From Moorella sp. UBA4076 (GTDB lineage: Bacteria > Bacillota > DSM-521 > Neomoorellales > Neomoorellaceae): a stretch of DNA of 7,545 nt. Positions 1 through 6,571 of this stretch are shown here, piece after piece. A model generated the notes under the pieces. It was not told where the DNA came from and searched no databases. It was given only the letters and a program-made list of their open reading frames with translations. The translations under genes and the position numbers were made by a program. The stretch spans positions 302-7,846 of the forward strand of contig DFYS01000032.1 in the NCBI GenBank assembly GCA_002383405.1, given 5' to 3'. Within the stretch, counting starts at the first letter, position 1. Every line of letters starts with the position of its first letter.

Positions 1-2000
1 TGACGGTTTTCCTGACCCCGGAGAAAAAGCCTTTTTACGCCGGCACCTATTTCCCCAAACACCGGCGCCAGGGCCTCCCCGGACTGGTGGAGGTTTTAAA
101 GCTGATCCGCGAGAAATGGCTGACCCAGCGGCAGGAGCTGGAGAACTCAGGCACGGAATTGCTGCAATACGTAGCCGGCCAGTTTGCTGCGGCGCAACCG
201 GGGAAGCCAGGTGAGCCGGAGCAAACGATGGAACCCGGGGGAGCGGTAGAACCGGGAAAGCCAGGAGAACCGTGGCCGCAGCTCCTGGAGCAGGGTTTTC
301 AGCAGCTCCAGGCCGGTTTCGACCCTCATTACGGTGGTTTCGGCGCGGCCCCCAAATTCCCCAGCCCCCACCAGCTGTTGTTTCTCCTGCGTTACTGGCA
401 GAGATACCGCGTTGCGCCGGCGCTGGCCATGGTGGAAAAAACCCTGCAGTCGATGTACTGCGGCGGCATTTATGACCACATCGGTTTCGGTTTTGCCCGC
501 TATGCCACCGACCGGCGCTGGCTGGTGCCCCACTTTGAAAAAATGCTTTACGACAACGCCCTGCTGGCCCTGGCCTACCTGGAAGCCCGGCAAGCCACAG
601 GTAAGGCTGGCTACGGCCGGGTCGCCCGCGAGATATTTACCTATATCCTGCGGGATATGACCGGCCCGGAGGGAGGGTTTTACAGTGCCCAGGACGCCGA
701 ATCCGAAGGCGAGGAGGGTAAGTTTTACCTCTGGACGCCGGAGCAGGTCCAGGAAGTGCTGGGATTGGCAGAAGGGGAATTTTACTGCCGTTACTATGAT
801 ATAACCGCGGGGGGTAATTTCGAGGGGAGGAGTATTCCCAATTTGATCGGCCGGGGTGAAGCCCTCTTCGCCGGCGACAGCGGCGGCAATGGGGCCGGGG
901 TAAATGACGTTGACCCCGGCACAGGCGACGCTAATACCCACCAGGAGCCGGCCAGGCCCCTCTCACCGGCCTCACCCTGGAGTGCGGCGCCGGATGCCAG
1001 TACCCAGCCGGCGTCGTCCAGGCCGCCCGGCGGGGAGCAAGTCCAAACGACCACTGCGGTGGCAGGCACCCTGGCCGGTCTTGCTAAGGAGACCGCGGCA
1101 CGCCTGGCAGCTGCCCGCGCCAGGCTCTTCGCCGCCCGCGAAAAACGGGTCCACCCCCACCGGGACGACAAAATCCTCACCGCCTGGAACGGGCTGATGA
1201 TCGCCGCCCTGGCCCGGGGCGCCTGGGTACTGGACGAACCCGCCTATGCCGCGGCAGCCGCCCGGGCGGCGCGGTTTATCCTTACCCACCTGCGCCATGC
1301 CGATGGGCGCCTGCTGGCGCGTTACCGGGAGGGTGAGGCGGCCTACCCGGCCTACCTGGACGATTACGCCTTCTTCACCTGGGGGCTGATCGAACTCTAC
1401 CAGGCCACCTTTGAGCTGGATTACCTGCGGGAGGCCCTGACCCTGACGCGGCAGATGCAGCAACTATTCGGGGATGAAGGTGGCGGTTACTATTTCACCC
1501 CCCACGACGCCGGGGAGCTACCGGTCCGGCCGCGCGAGGTTTACGACGGCGCCCTCCCCTCCGGCAACGCGGTAGCGGCCCTGAACCTGCTGCGCCTGGC
1601 CAGCATCACCGGCGACGACAGCCTGGAGGAGGCAGGCCGCTCCCTGCTGCGCGCCCTGGCCGGGACAGTAGCCGCCTATCCCCGGGGTTATACTTTTTAC
1701 CTCTGCGCCCTGGACTTCTGCCTGGGGCCGGTAACCGAAATGATCCTGGCCGGGGAACGCGCCGCAGGAGACACCCGTTCCCTGCTCCAGGTGCTGCGGG
1801 CGGCCTACCTGCCGGCAGCGGTCCTGGTGTTGCGTCCCAGCGGCCCTGCAGGTGAGGAAGTAACCCAGCTCATCCCTGCTGCTGCCAACAAAGTAGCGTT
1901 AAATGGCCAGGCCACCCTCTACCTGTGTCGCAATTTCACCTGCCAGGCGCCGGTGACGTCGGCGGCAGAACTGGCGCAGCTACTATCTTCGGCCCGTTAG
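1..2000 (+). CDS. DUF255 / YyaL-type thioredoxin-domain protein, N-terminus outside window
   Basis: The frame is open from base 3 and begins TVFLTPEKKPFYAGTYFP, the usual end of the thioredoxin-like DUF255 domain. The gene therefore starts upstream, and the GTG at 87 is internal. About 665 residues are visible; the missing part should hold the thioredoxin-like active-site segment. The rest is an (alpha/alpha)6-barrel region like glycan epimerases. Numbered from the GTG at 87, conserved blocks are HFEKMLYDNALL (149-160), DDKILTAWNGLMI (360-372), YLDDYAF (423-429), PSGNAVAALN (491-500) and a C-terminal CRNFTC (614-619). The molecular function of the family is not firmly known. Unusually, a Pro/Ser/Gly-rich stretch of about 65 residues (263-327) sits between NFEGRSIPNLIG and the DDKILTAWNG block, where relatives usually have a short linker. 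A second small Gly/Pro-rich insert (37-63) contains GKPGEP twice. The gene is markedly GC-rich compared with the TA region to its right. Confidence 0.95.
   Translation, partial: TVFLTPEKKPFYAGTYFPKHRRQGLPGLVEVLKLIREKWLTQRQELENSGTELLQYVAGQFAAAQPGKPGEPEQTMEPGGAVEPGKPGEPWPQLLEQGFQQLQAGFDPHYGGFGAAPKFPSPHQLLFLLRYWQRYRVAPALAMVEKTLQSMYCGGIYDHIGFGFARYATDRRWLVPHFEKMLYDNALLALAYLEARQATGKAGYGRVAREIFTYILRDMTGPEGGFYSAQDAESEGEEGKFYLWTPEQVQEVLGLAEGEFYCRYYDITAGGNFEGRSIPNLIGRGEALFAGDSGGNGAGVNDVDPGTGDANTHQEPARPLSPASPWSAAPDASTQPASSRPPGGEQVQTTTAVAGTLAGLAKETAARLAAARARLFAAREKRVHPHRDDKILTAWNGLMIAALARGAWVLDEPAYAAAAARAARFILTHLRHADGRLLARYREGEAAYPAYLDDYAFFTWGLIELYQATFELDYLREALTLTRQMQQLFGDEGGGYYFTPHDAGELPVRPREVYDGALPSGNAVAALNLLRLASITGDDSLEEAGRSLLRALAGTVAAYPRGYTFYLCALDFCLGPVTEMILAGERAAGDTRSLLQVLRAAYLPAAVLVLRPSGPAGEEVTQLIPAAANKVALNGQATLYLCRNFTCQAPVTSAAELAQLLSSAR
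196..272 (+). repeat. Two 23-bp near-identical direct repeats coding GKPGEP
   Basis: Bases 196-218 and 250-272 match at 20 of 23 positions and encode the same GKPGEP block in the same frame. They lie in a Gly/Pro-rich linker of the DUF255 protein. A short in-frame tandem duplication that lengthened the linker is the simplest explanation. Confidence 0.6.
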
Positions 2001-2110
2001 CTATGTAGAGCCCCACAGCGCGTTTTTTTACCTCGCCGTCGGGATAAAAAAAAGCCGGAACCAGACAGGCATCTAGGTCATCTTAGGCTTTCCCGTGGCG
2101 GACAGAAGGG
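2001..2110. other. Convergent intergenic gap with runs of T on both strands
   Basis: This gap separates the stop of the DUF255 gene (+) from the stop of the channel gene (-). It has a T7 run on the + strand (2023-2029) and a T8 run on the - strand (complement of 2046-2053, just after CCGGC). Either could be the tail of a terminator, but I could not build a convincing GC-rich stem directly upstream of either run. I therefore do not call a terminator. Confidence 0.4.
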
Positions 2111-3103
2111 TTAAATCAGCTCTTCCATCTTTTTCATCCCTTCCTCGGGACCAAAGACAATCAACTCGTCCCCGGCATGCAATTTTTCCTCTCCAGAAAG
2201 ATTGACCAAAACCCTGTCAGCGCGCTTGATTGCCAGAATACTAATGCCGATTTCCGATCGCAAGCGTAGTTGCCCAATCGACTGGCCGACCAGGGATGAG
2301 GCCGCGGGTAAAGATATCTCCTCTATTTCCAGATCCCCATTACTATGTACAAAACTATCTACAAATGCCACCCTGGCGGGTTTTAGAGCTGTTAGGGCCA
2401 TCCTGCGGCCGCCGATAGTAGACAGAGCGACCACACCATCGGCACCAACCTGTTTGAGCTTGCTTTCATTACCAGGGTCATTAGCCCTGGTAATAACCCT
2501 GGCCTCAGGATTAAGTTGCCTGACAGAGAGGGTTACCAAAAGGTTTTCGGCATCATCGGGCAGGGCGACAATTATAGCACGGCATTCAGAGGCCCTTGCT
2601 TTCATCAGAACCTCATCCTCTGTTGCATTTCCCTGGAGCACTAAAAACCCTTTACTGCGAAGTTCAGAGGCTCTTGTTTCGTCCCTTTCAATCACTAGAA
2701 AAGGGATCTTTTCGGTTTGCAGGCGGCGGGCTACTTCCGCACCTACATGACCGCCACCACAGATTAGCACGTGGTCTTTAAGTTTACTGATTTCCTTTTC
2801 CATTTTCCTGTGCTCCATTATCTGTTTGAACTGCCCTTCAATAATAGCAATGACAATATTGGTAATCACATGGGTATATAAGCCGATACCTGCAAATAGC
2901 AAAAAGAGGGTAAAAAGCCGCCCCCCTCCTGTCCTGGGAACTATATCACCATAACCTACAGTAGTTATGCTGACTACGGTCAGCCATAGAGCATCCAGCC
3001 ATACCATATTCTCCAGGTAAATATAACCAAAAGTAGCAAGGATGATAACCAGTACCAAAATCAATAAGCCCAAGATTATGAGGCGGACCCGGCTGTTTTT
3101 CAT
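2111..3103 (-). CDS. Potassium channel with RCK (TrkA-N/TrkA-C) regulatory domains, MthK-like
   Basis: This 330-residue protein has the architecture of MthK-type ligand-gated K+ channels. TM1 spans about residues 8-30. A pore helix leads into the selectivity filter TVGYGD at 48-53. TM2 spans about 63-89, with glycines at 72 and 74 in the hinge region. A short charged linker follows (90-110). The RCK-N Rossmann fold begins at 112 with CGGGHVG (115-121) and has an acidic residue, E139, at the end of beta-2. The RCK-C (TrkA-C) domain runs from about 257 to 330. As in the family, four subunits should form a K+-selective pore gated by a cytoplasmic RCK ring; the ligand (Ca2+, nucleotide or other) cannot be read from sequence. 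The ATG at 3103 is preceded by an in-frame TAA three codons upstream, so it is the earliest start. It overlaps the stop of a short upstream frame as ATGA, and the nearest SD-like GAGGG is about 17 bases away. Translation may therefore depend on coupling. Confidence 0.95.
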   Translation of the reverse strand: MKNSRVRLIILGLLILVLVIILATFGYIYLENMVWLDALWLTVVSITTVGYGDIVPRTGGGRLFTLFLLFAGIGLYTHVITNIVIAIIEGQFKQIMEHRKMEKEISKLKDHVLICGGGHVGAEVARRLQTEKIPFLVIERDETRASELRSKGFLVLQGNATEDEVLMKARASECRAIIVALPDDAENLLVTLSVRQLNPEARVITRANDPGNESKLKQVGADGVVALSTIGGRRMALTALKPARVAFVDSFVHSNGDLEIEEISLPAASSLVGQSIGQLRLRSEIGISILAIKRADRVLVNLSGEEKLHAGDELIVFGPEEGMKKMEELI

Positions 3104-3243
3104 GAATATTTACTGCTCATCCCTCGTGTAAGCTCCCGATAGAGTCCTGTGGGTATAATAGTCGGCTGCAAGATCTTCGCACTATCGCTCCTCAGGGGCA
3201 TCAGTACCCGCGCGGTCCGGGCCAGCCCCCCGTTTGTATTCAT
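3100..3243 (-). pseudogene. Short 47-codon frame resembling an antitoxin C-terminal tail
   Basis: This short open frame lies between the PIN gene and the channel gene. Its residues 9-26 (RTARVLMPLRSDSAKILQ) resemble residues 68-85 of the HTH antitoxin encoded at 3712-3996, with 10 of 18 identical: R, R, M, P, L, R, D, K, I, L. The flanking residues do not match. It begins at an ATG 8 bases after the PIN stop; an alternative TTG at 3255 overlaps that stop. It ends in TGA overlapping the channel ATG. No good SD site is visible. It could be the remnant of a second antitoxin copy, a real small coupled peptide, or chance. I favour a relic because only the tail matches and there is no HTH. Confidence 0.35.
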
Positions 3244-3251
3244 TTGCAGCT

Positions 3252-3707
3252 TCAAGCAAATTCACTAAGGAGATGCACATAAGGCAACCTGCCCCTGATG
3301 CTATTATATAGCCGTTCATCAGCTGTCCAAAAATCACAGCTGCGTAATTCAGCTAACGCCAGGTAGTGGCTATCATAAACGACAGGTAAGTTTAGCTCTT
3401 TGGCTAGTTCCCATCCCCGCTGCCGCTGACCGGGGATACTAAGGGTCTTCAGGGGAATAGTTTGTGCCGCTGTAAAAGCAGCTTCCGCCTGAGCCAACGT
3501 CAGTCTTTCTTCCGGATTAGCGATGATCGTCCTCCGCCTGATGACGCTATCTATTTCGACCGGACAAAAAACAGGGGCTATTAATTGTACTCCCTGTTCC
3601 TGCCACCAGGTAAACAGGGCATCCGCCAACGTGCTATCCGGTTCATTTATAACGATTTTGATTACCAGGCAGGCATCAACGCAAACCTCTTTCATTTGCA
3701 AGGCCAT
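3252..3707 (-). CDS. PIN-domain ribonuclease, probable toxin of a type II TA system
   Basis: The 151-residue product has the PIN fold pattern. The first strand carries D11 in VCVDACLV, followed by E51 in PVEID, D112 in VVYDSHYLALAE and D130 in FWTADERLYN. These four acidic residues are those expected to bind Mg2+/Mn2+ in this RNase family. VapC-type PIN toxins cut tRNA, rRNA or mRNA; the target here is unknown. The ATG at 3707 is chosen because it lies 4 bases after the antitoxin stop, the usual operon spacing. The frame stays open upstream to 3761, but that part overlaps the antitoxin and does not look PIN-like. ATG 3695 is an alternative. There is no strong SD site, so translation is probably coupled to the antitoxin. 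The gene appears intact. Confidence 0.9.
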   Translation of the reverse strand: MALQMKEVCVDACLVIKIVINEPDSTLADALFTWWQEQGVQLIAPVFCPVEIDSVIRRRTIIANPEERLTLAQAEAAFTAAQTIPLKTLSIPGQRQRGWELAKELNLPVVYDSHYLALAELRSCDFWTADERLYNSIRGRLPYVHLLSEFA

Positions 3708-3711
3708 CTTA

Positions 3712-3996
3712 TTAACGACCAGCCCTATCCAAACGTATCTGTCGCAGAATCTTAACGCCATCCCCTCTTAAGGGCATCATATCCCGCGTAGCCCGGCATT
3801 TGGCCAGCCAGTCGCTTTTAGACGACTCATAAGATACCGGGCGTCCTAATTTTTCCACTGCGCTCAGCGGTATACGCAGTTGTCGCCCATAGCGCAAGGC
3901 CGGCAAATCCCCTTTCTGTACCCAACGTCTGATGGTACGCTCGCTGACTTTAAGCATTCTGGCTAATTCCGCTGGTGGATAAAGAATTTCGGTCAT
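3712..3996 (-). CDS. Excisionase/MerR-like HTH antitoxin partnered with the PIN toxin
   Basis: This 94-residue protein starts with a winged-HTH of the excisionase (helix-turn-helix 17) type. Residues 5-50 read LYPPAELARMLKVSERTIRRW, then WVQKGDLPALRYGRQLRIP, the usual helix, recognition helix and wing. The tail (about 57-94, with SDWLAKC, RDMMPLRGD and KILRQIR) is basic and lacks a DNA-binding fold. In TA antitoxins of this layout such a tail wraps the toxin. The first gene of the pair normally neutralises the PIN RNase and represses its own promoter. The ATG at 3996 has a good SD, AAAGGGG (complement of 4004-4010), 7 bases upstream. The PIN gene follows after 4 bases. The TA assignment is inferred from order, spacing and families. 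Confidence 0.9.
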   Translation of the reverse strand: MTEILYPPAELARMLKVSERTIRRWVQKGDLPALRYGRQLRIPLSAVEKLGRPVSYESSKSDWLAKCRATRDMMPLRGDGVKILRQIRLDRAGR

Positions 3997-4003
3997 TTTA
4001 CAA

Positions 4004-4010
4004 CCCCTTT
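4004..4010 (-). promoter_or_regulatory. Shine-Dalgarno of the HTH antitoxin
   Basis: AAAGGGG on the minus strand, 7 bases before the ATG at 3996. It supports that start and is stronger than anything before the downstream PIN gene, consistent with more antitoxin than toxin being made. Confidence 0.7.
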
Positions 4011-4039
4011 CCCTGGGCGCATCCCTTCTCTTATGTCAA

Positions 4040-4068
4040 ATTATATGCCCTTATGACCGCTATGTCAA
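4040..4068 (-). promoter_or_regulatory. Consensus sigma-A promoter of the HTH/PIN TA operon
   Basis: On the minus strand TTGACA (complement of 4063-4068) is followed by exactly 17 bases and then TATAAT (complement of 4040-4045). Both hexamers match consensus fully. Transcription should begin near 4033, giving a leader of about 37 bases that includes the antitoxin SD. An unrestrained consensus promoter is what would be expected for an autorepressed TA operon. Confidence 0.85.
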
Positions 4069-4362
4069 TAACCGTGACCGCGGTCATGGCGATGATCCAG
4101 GACGCCAAGAAAGGCTGGATTGAAACCTGCATCGAATTAGAACGACCGGTACCAGAACCTGTTCGGGAAGATTATTCCGGCAAACTCAACATCCGTATAC
4201 CCAAGTCCCTTCACCCTTACTCTGACTGAAAAGGCCAGAGAGGAAAAAGTTAGCCTCAATCAATACATCAGCAATCAATTAGCCAAAGGTGTAGGATTGC
4301 CGGAATATCTTCTTAAGGACACAGGGCTTATTATAGCCGCTTGGCATCAGAAAACAATTTAA
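4053..4362 (+). pseudogene. Decayed HicB-family antitoxin, N-terminally truncated and frameshifted
   Basis: The frame from 4053 encodes MAMIQDAKKGWIETCIE, PVPEPVREDYSGKLNIRIPKSLH, the central helix, linker and first RHH strand of HicB-family antitoxins, then stops at TGA 4227-4229. Dropping one base at about 4221 restores LTEKAREEKVSLNQYISNQL and the rest of the ribbon-helix-helix domain, running to TAA at 4360-4362. HicB proteins usually begin with about 45 residues of a partial RNase-H-like fold; these are missing, because the upstream DNA is occupied by the promoter and antitoxin of the divergent PIN operon. No hicA is seen. The 3' end overlaps the 3' end of hepT on the opposite strand by 32 bases. 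A sequencing error could explain the frameshift but not the missing N-terminus. Confidence 0.8.
4054..4086. promoter_or_regulatory. Candidate operator: TGACCGC repeats and a 12-bp palindrome
   Basis: TGACCGC occurs at 4054-4060, inside the -10/-35 spacer, and again at 4075-4081, exactly 21 bp (two helical turns) away. The second copy is half of a perfect 12-bp palindrome TGACCGCGGTCA (4075-4086) just upstream of the -35. Position and phasing suit autorepression by the HTH antitoxin. Part of this sequence also lies in the hicB remnant on the other strand, so some of it may have coding ancestry. Confidence 0.5.
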
Positions 4363-4609
4363 TTATGGCCTTTAAAAATGTATCGAGATCCTGCAGGTTA
4401 TTCTTCAGGATGTTGTAAAGGGTATTGTTATCTACATCCCAGTAGATATGTACCAGCCGGTTGCGAAAACAGGCCATACTTATAAGGGTGGTAGCAAATT
4501 CAGGTGGAACAATACCGTTTTCCCCCAGTATACGAAAGGTATCAGCGTAATCCTCCGGTACCCGGAGGTTATTTTGCGCTATGATATGGTTGCTTAAATC
4601 AATAGCCGC
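4331..4609 (-). pseudogene. hepT: HepT HEPN toxin, C-terminal part (codons 53-144), separated by an IS insertion
   Basis: The minus-strand frame starting at the transposon right end reads AAIDLSNHIIAQNN, later MACFRNRLVHIYWDVDN, and ends FSDAKRL before TAA. This is the C-terminal part of HepT, including the RX4HXY motif R101-N-R-L-V-H106-I-Y108 (numbered on the rejoined protein). In this family R and H form the RNase site, and the Tyr is the residue the MntA partner modifies by AMPylation. The piece has no start of its own. It continues exactly in frame from the fragment at 6669-6824 once the element at 4610-6668 is removed. In its present state it should yield no HEPN toxin unless the element excises. 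Confidence 0.92.
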
Positions 4610-4815
4610 GTGAACCTCCCTGACTGAAGTCAGAGGCTTCCGGGTTAATTCCCGGAACTTCGCGCCTGCCCCGGGTACGCGAACGCCAAAGGGAAAAGGG
4701 CCGTAGGCCCCACTTGCAGGCGCCGTATCTTACCGGCTGCAAACACCAGCGGGTCCGAGCCTGATCTGCGCCGACATGTAGCCGGCGCAGACGCCCCACC
4801 GTCACCGGCAGGGGC
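4610..4815 (-). ncRNA. Probable omega-RNA (right-end RNA) guide scaffold of TnpB
   Basis: The 206 bases between the tnpB stop and the right end encode no recognisable protein but are full of hairpins. These are a 9-bp stem at 4765-4773/4783-4791, a 6-bp stem at 4714-4719/4737-4742 enclosing a smaller CCG/CGG stem, GGGCC/GGCCC at 4698-4702/4706-4710, a 7-bp stem at 4638-4644/4651-4657, and the RE hairpin at 4618-4635. In characterised IS200/IS605 elements this region is transcribed as the TnpB guide RNA. Its 5' part may overlap the tnpB 3' end, and its last 16-20 bases come from DNA just beyond the RE. Here that guide would be hepT sequence from 4609 downward. The exact 5' end is unknown. Confidence 0.7.
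4618..4635 (-). repeat. Right-end (RE) subterminal hairpin
   Basis: The minus strand has CTGAC-TTCA-GTCAG (4620-4633) extended by one G.T wobble and one C-G pair. It lies 8 bases inside the GTTCAC terminus. Such an imperfect hairpin close to the tip is what Y1 transposases bind at the right end. Confidence 0.75.
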
Positions 4816-6138
4816 TTAAGCGTAGCGTAACCGGAATTTCTGGCCGATATTTTTCGTAGCCAGCCAGTCAGCATGGACATCATGCAAGCCGCAGTTGCCG
4901 CATTGTGCTAGGGTTATTCCATGGGGTTTTCCCGGTAAATAGCGTTCTATACTCATAAAACCGCAGTACGGGCAGCGTCTGGAGGTGTCCCTGGGGTTAA
5001 CGCGACAAACGATAATCCCCTGGTGCAGTGCTTTATATTGGGTGTACTGAAAAATGCGGCCCTTGACCCAGTAACCCAGCTTCTGGTTCATCCGGCGGGA
5101 GCGCGTCCCTTTCTCCGGGTGCAGGTTTTTAAGATGCTCAAAGACGATTATCCTGGCGCCGTGTTGCGCCGCCAAGTCTACGATGCGCCGCGATACCTGG
5201 TGGGCAATGTCGCCCACCAGGTTTTTAACTTTGTCCCACAGGTCTTTAGCAAACCGCTCGCCTTCAGGGATAACTCCGGTTTTCTTTTGTAGCCGGGCGA
5301 TTCTTTCCAGGTACTGCTTCCTAAGGTGGTTGTCTTTAGCCCCGGAGATAAACGCCGTGGCCAGGACCCTGCCTTCAGCATCCTGGATGGTCATTACCGC
5401 GTGGTGGTTCAGCCCGAGGTCAACGGCGCAGATACGGGTAGCCGGGTCTTGCATCAGTGCCGCCGCCGGGCGTAAGTCCCGTCTTTCTTGCAGGAAAAGG
5501 GGTATATGCACTTCCCAGCCGTTCTTTTTCTGCACCAAGGTGGGGGAACCTGCAGCATACCCCGCCGGGATCTCCCACGGCCGCGCCAGGGCGACTTTAC
5601 GGTAGATGTAGGAAGTACCCGTGGTTACTTTCAGCAGCAGGTGGCGCGCATCAAACACCTTGAATTCGGTGCCGTAGTATGTCAGCCAGGACCGTGCGGT
5701 TTCGGGGAACTGGGGCGGCCTTTCCGTGAAGCGGATAGGCTTCTTCCCGACCGCTGCCCGGCGCTCATTTCTCTCTTCAGCGCTCACTTTTGCCCTTTGC
5801 CAGCGACGGTAGTTTTCCCGCCAGGCCAGGGCCAGGCCATAGCTGGCCGCGATGGCGGCCCGCCGAAAACCCGAGGGCAGGCAGGGAAAGAGAGCGTCGA
5901 AATCGTGATACAGCGGCGCAGGGTTCTTTATTGTGCGATGGGTGAGCTTTTCTGCTAAGCTAAGCCACCGGGGGTTGTCTAATACCTCCAGGTGCTCGGC
6001 GAACACCCGCAGGTAATACGTAACCACTTGTCGGAAAAGGTCAGTAGTGGCTTGTAACTGGTCAATTACCGGGGCGGGCACCAGCACCGGCAGGCGCAGG
6101 GTTTTGCAGAAGCCGTGACGATGCGGCATACGGATCAC
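4816..6138 (-). CDS. tnpB: TnpB RNA-guided RuvC-like nuclease (IS605 OrfB family)
   Basis: This 440-residue protein has all the TnpB landmarks. It has an N-terminal wedge/REC-like part (about 1-230), RuvC-I with D240 in AVDLGLNHHAV, and RuvC-II with E334 in IIVFEHLKNL. A zinc ribbon is formed by CPYC (389-392) and CGNC (413-416), and RuvC-III carries D424 in VHADWLATKNI. All three catalytic acids are present. Family members cut DNA that matches the omega-RNA guide next to a target-adjacent motif, which helps the element persist after excision. The GTG start at 6138 overlaps the tnpA stop as GTGA, giving tight coupling; an ATG at 6129 is an alternative. A purine-rich SD-like GAGCGGAGAG precedes the GTG. 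The gene looks intact and its 3' end runs into the structured right-end RNA region. Confidence 0.97.
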   Translation of the reverse strand: MIRMPHRHGFCKTLRLPVLVPAPVIDQLQATTDLFRQVVTYYLRVFAEHLEVLDNPRWLSLAEKLTHRTIKNPAPLYHDFDALFPCLPSGFRRAAIAASYGLALAWRENYRRWQRAKVSAEERNERRAAVGKKPIRFTERPPQFPETARSWLTYYGTEFKVFDARHLLLKVTTGTSYIYRKVALARPWEIPAGYAAGSPTLVQKKNGWEVHIPLFLQERRDLRPAAALMQDPATRICAVDLGLNHHAVMTIQDAEGRVLATAFISGAKDNHLRKQYLERIARLQKKTGVIPEGERFAKDLWDKVKNLVGDIAHQVSRRIVDLAAQHGARIIVFEHLKNLHPEKGTRSRRMNQKLGYWVKGRIFQYTQYKALHQGIIVCRVNPRDTSRRCPYCGFMSIERYLPGKPHGITLAQCGNCGLHDVHADWLATKNIGQKFRLRYA

Positions 6139-6536
6139 TCTCCGCTCTTCTGGCTTTCGATGTATTTTTCAATCGTATCCTCGGATATATGCCCGACGGT
6201 GCCCACATAGTATGATGGGTTCCAGAGATGCCCGCCCCAGAGTCTTTTTTTTAGTTCCGGGTGCTTTTTGAACAGGAACCTGGCCGACACGCCTTTGAGC
6301 GCCTTGACCATGCTGGCGATCAGGTGGTTGGGAGTGGCGGTGATAAAGAGGTGAACGTGATCCGGCATAACCTCCATTTGCTCAATGGAGAAGTTGTTTT
6401 CCTGCGCTATTTGGAGCAGCAGTTCTTTTAAATCGTCCGCTGCTTTGCCGGTAAAGACTTGCTTGCGGTATTTGGTGCACCAGACAAGGTGGTAGCCAAT
6501 CTGGAATACACTGTTGCGATTGCGGCGGAGCTCCAT
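6135..6536 (-). CDS. tnpA: TnpA Y1 HUH transposase (IS200/IS605 family)
   Basis: This 133-residue protein has the typical length for the family. The HUH motif is H60-V-H62 in MPDHVHLF, and the catalytic tyrosine is most likely Y125 in DTIEKYIESQ. Other family marks are YHLVWCTKYRK (15-25) and LWGGHLWNPSYY (99-110). As a dimer it nicks and joins single-stranded left and right ends, and it excises the element as a circle without leaving a footprint. That property is why the interrupted hepT could in principle be restored. The ATG at 6536 follows an AAGGAG (complement of 6546-6551) at 9 bases. tnpB overlaps its stop. No frameshift or missing key residue is seen. Confidence 0.97.
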   Translation of the reverse strand: MELRRNRNSVFQIGYHLVWCTKYRKQVFTGKAADDLKELLLQIAQENNFSIEQMEVMPDHVHLFITATPNHLIASMVKALKGVSARFLFKKHPELKKRLWGGHLWNPSYYVGTVGHISEDTIEKYIESQKSGE

Positions 6537-6571
6537 TGCCTTAATCTCCTTGACGATAACTGGCTACATAT

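Noticed and set aside
147..941. 264-codon minus-strand frame antisense to the DUF255 gene
   Set aside because: It is a shadow of a GC-rich gene; the sense frame has clear conserved motifs and the antisense product has none.
2001..2060. Bidirectional terminator between the DUF255 and channel genes
   Set aside because: Runs of T exist on both strands, but no stem longer than about 3-5 bp sits directly before them.
3154..3159. TATAAT on the + strand, possible promoter
   Set aside because: No acceptable -35 hexamer lies 16-18 bases upstream, and no + strand gene follows for about 900 bases.
4599..4883. 94-codon minus-strand frame across the tnpB 3' end and right end
   Set aside because: It overlaps the structured right-end RNA region and the tnpB end in another frame, has low-complexity basic content and matches no family. 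It is a by-product of the hairpin-rich RNA.
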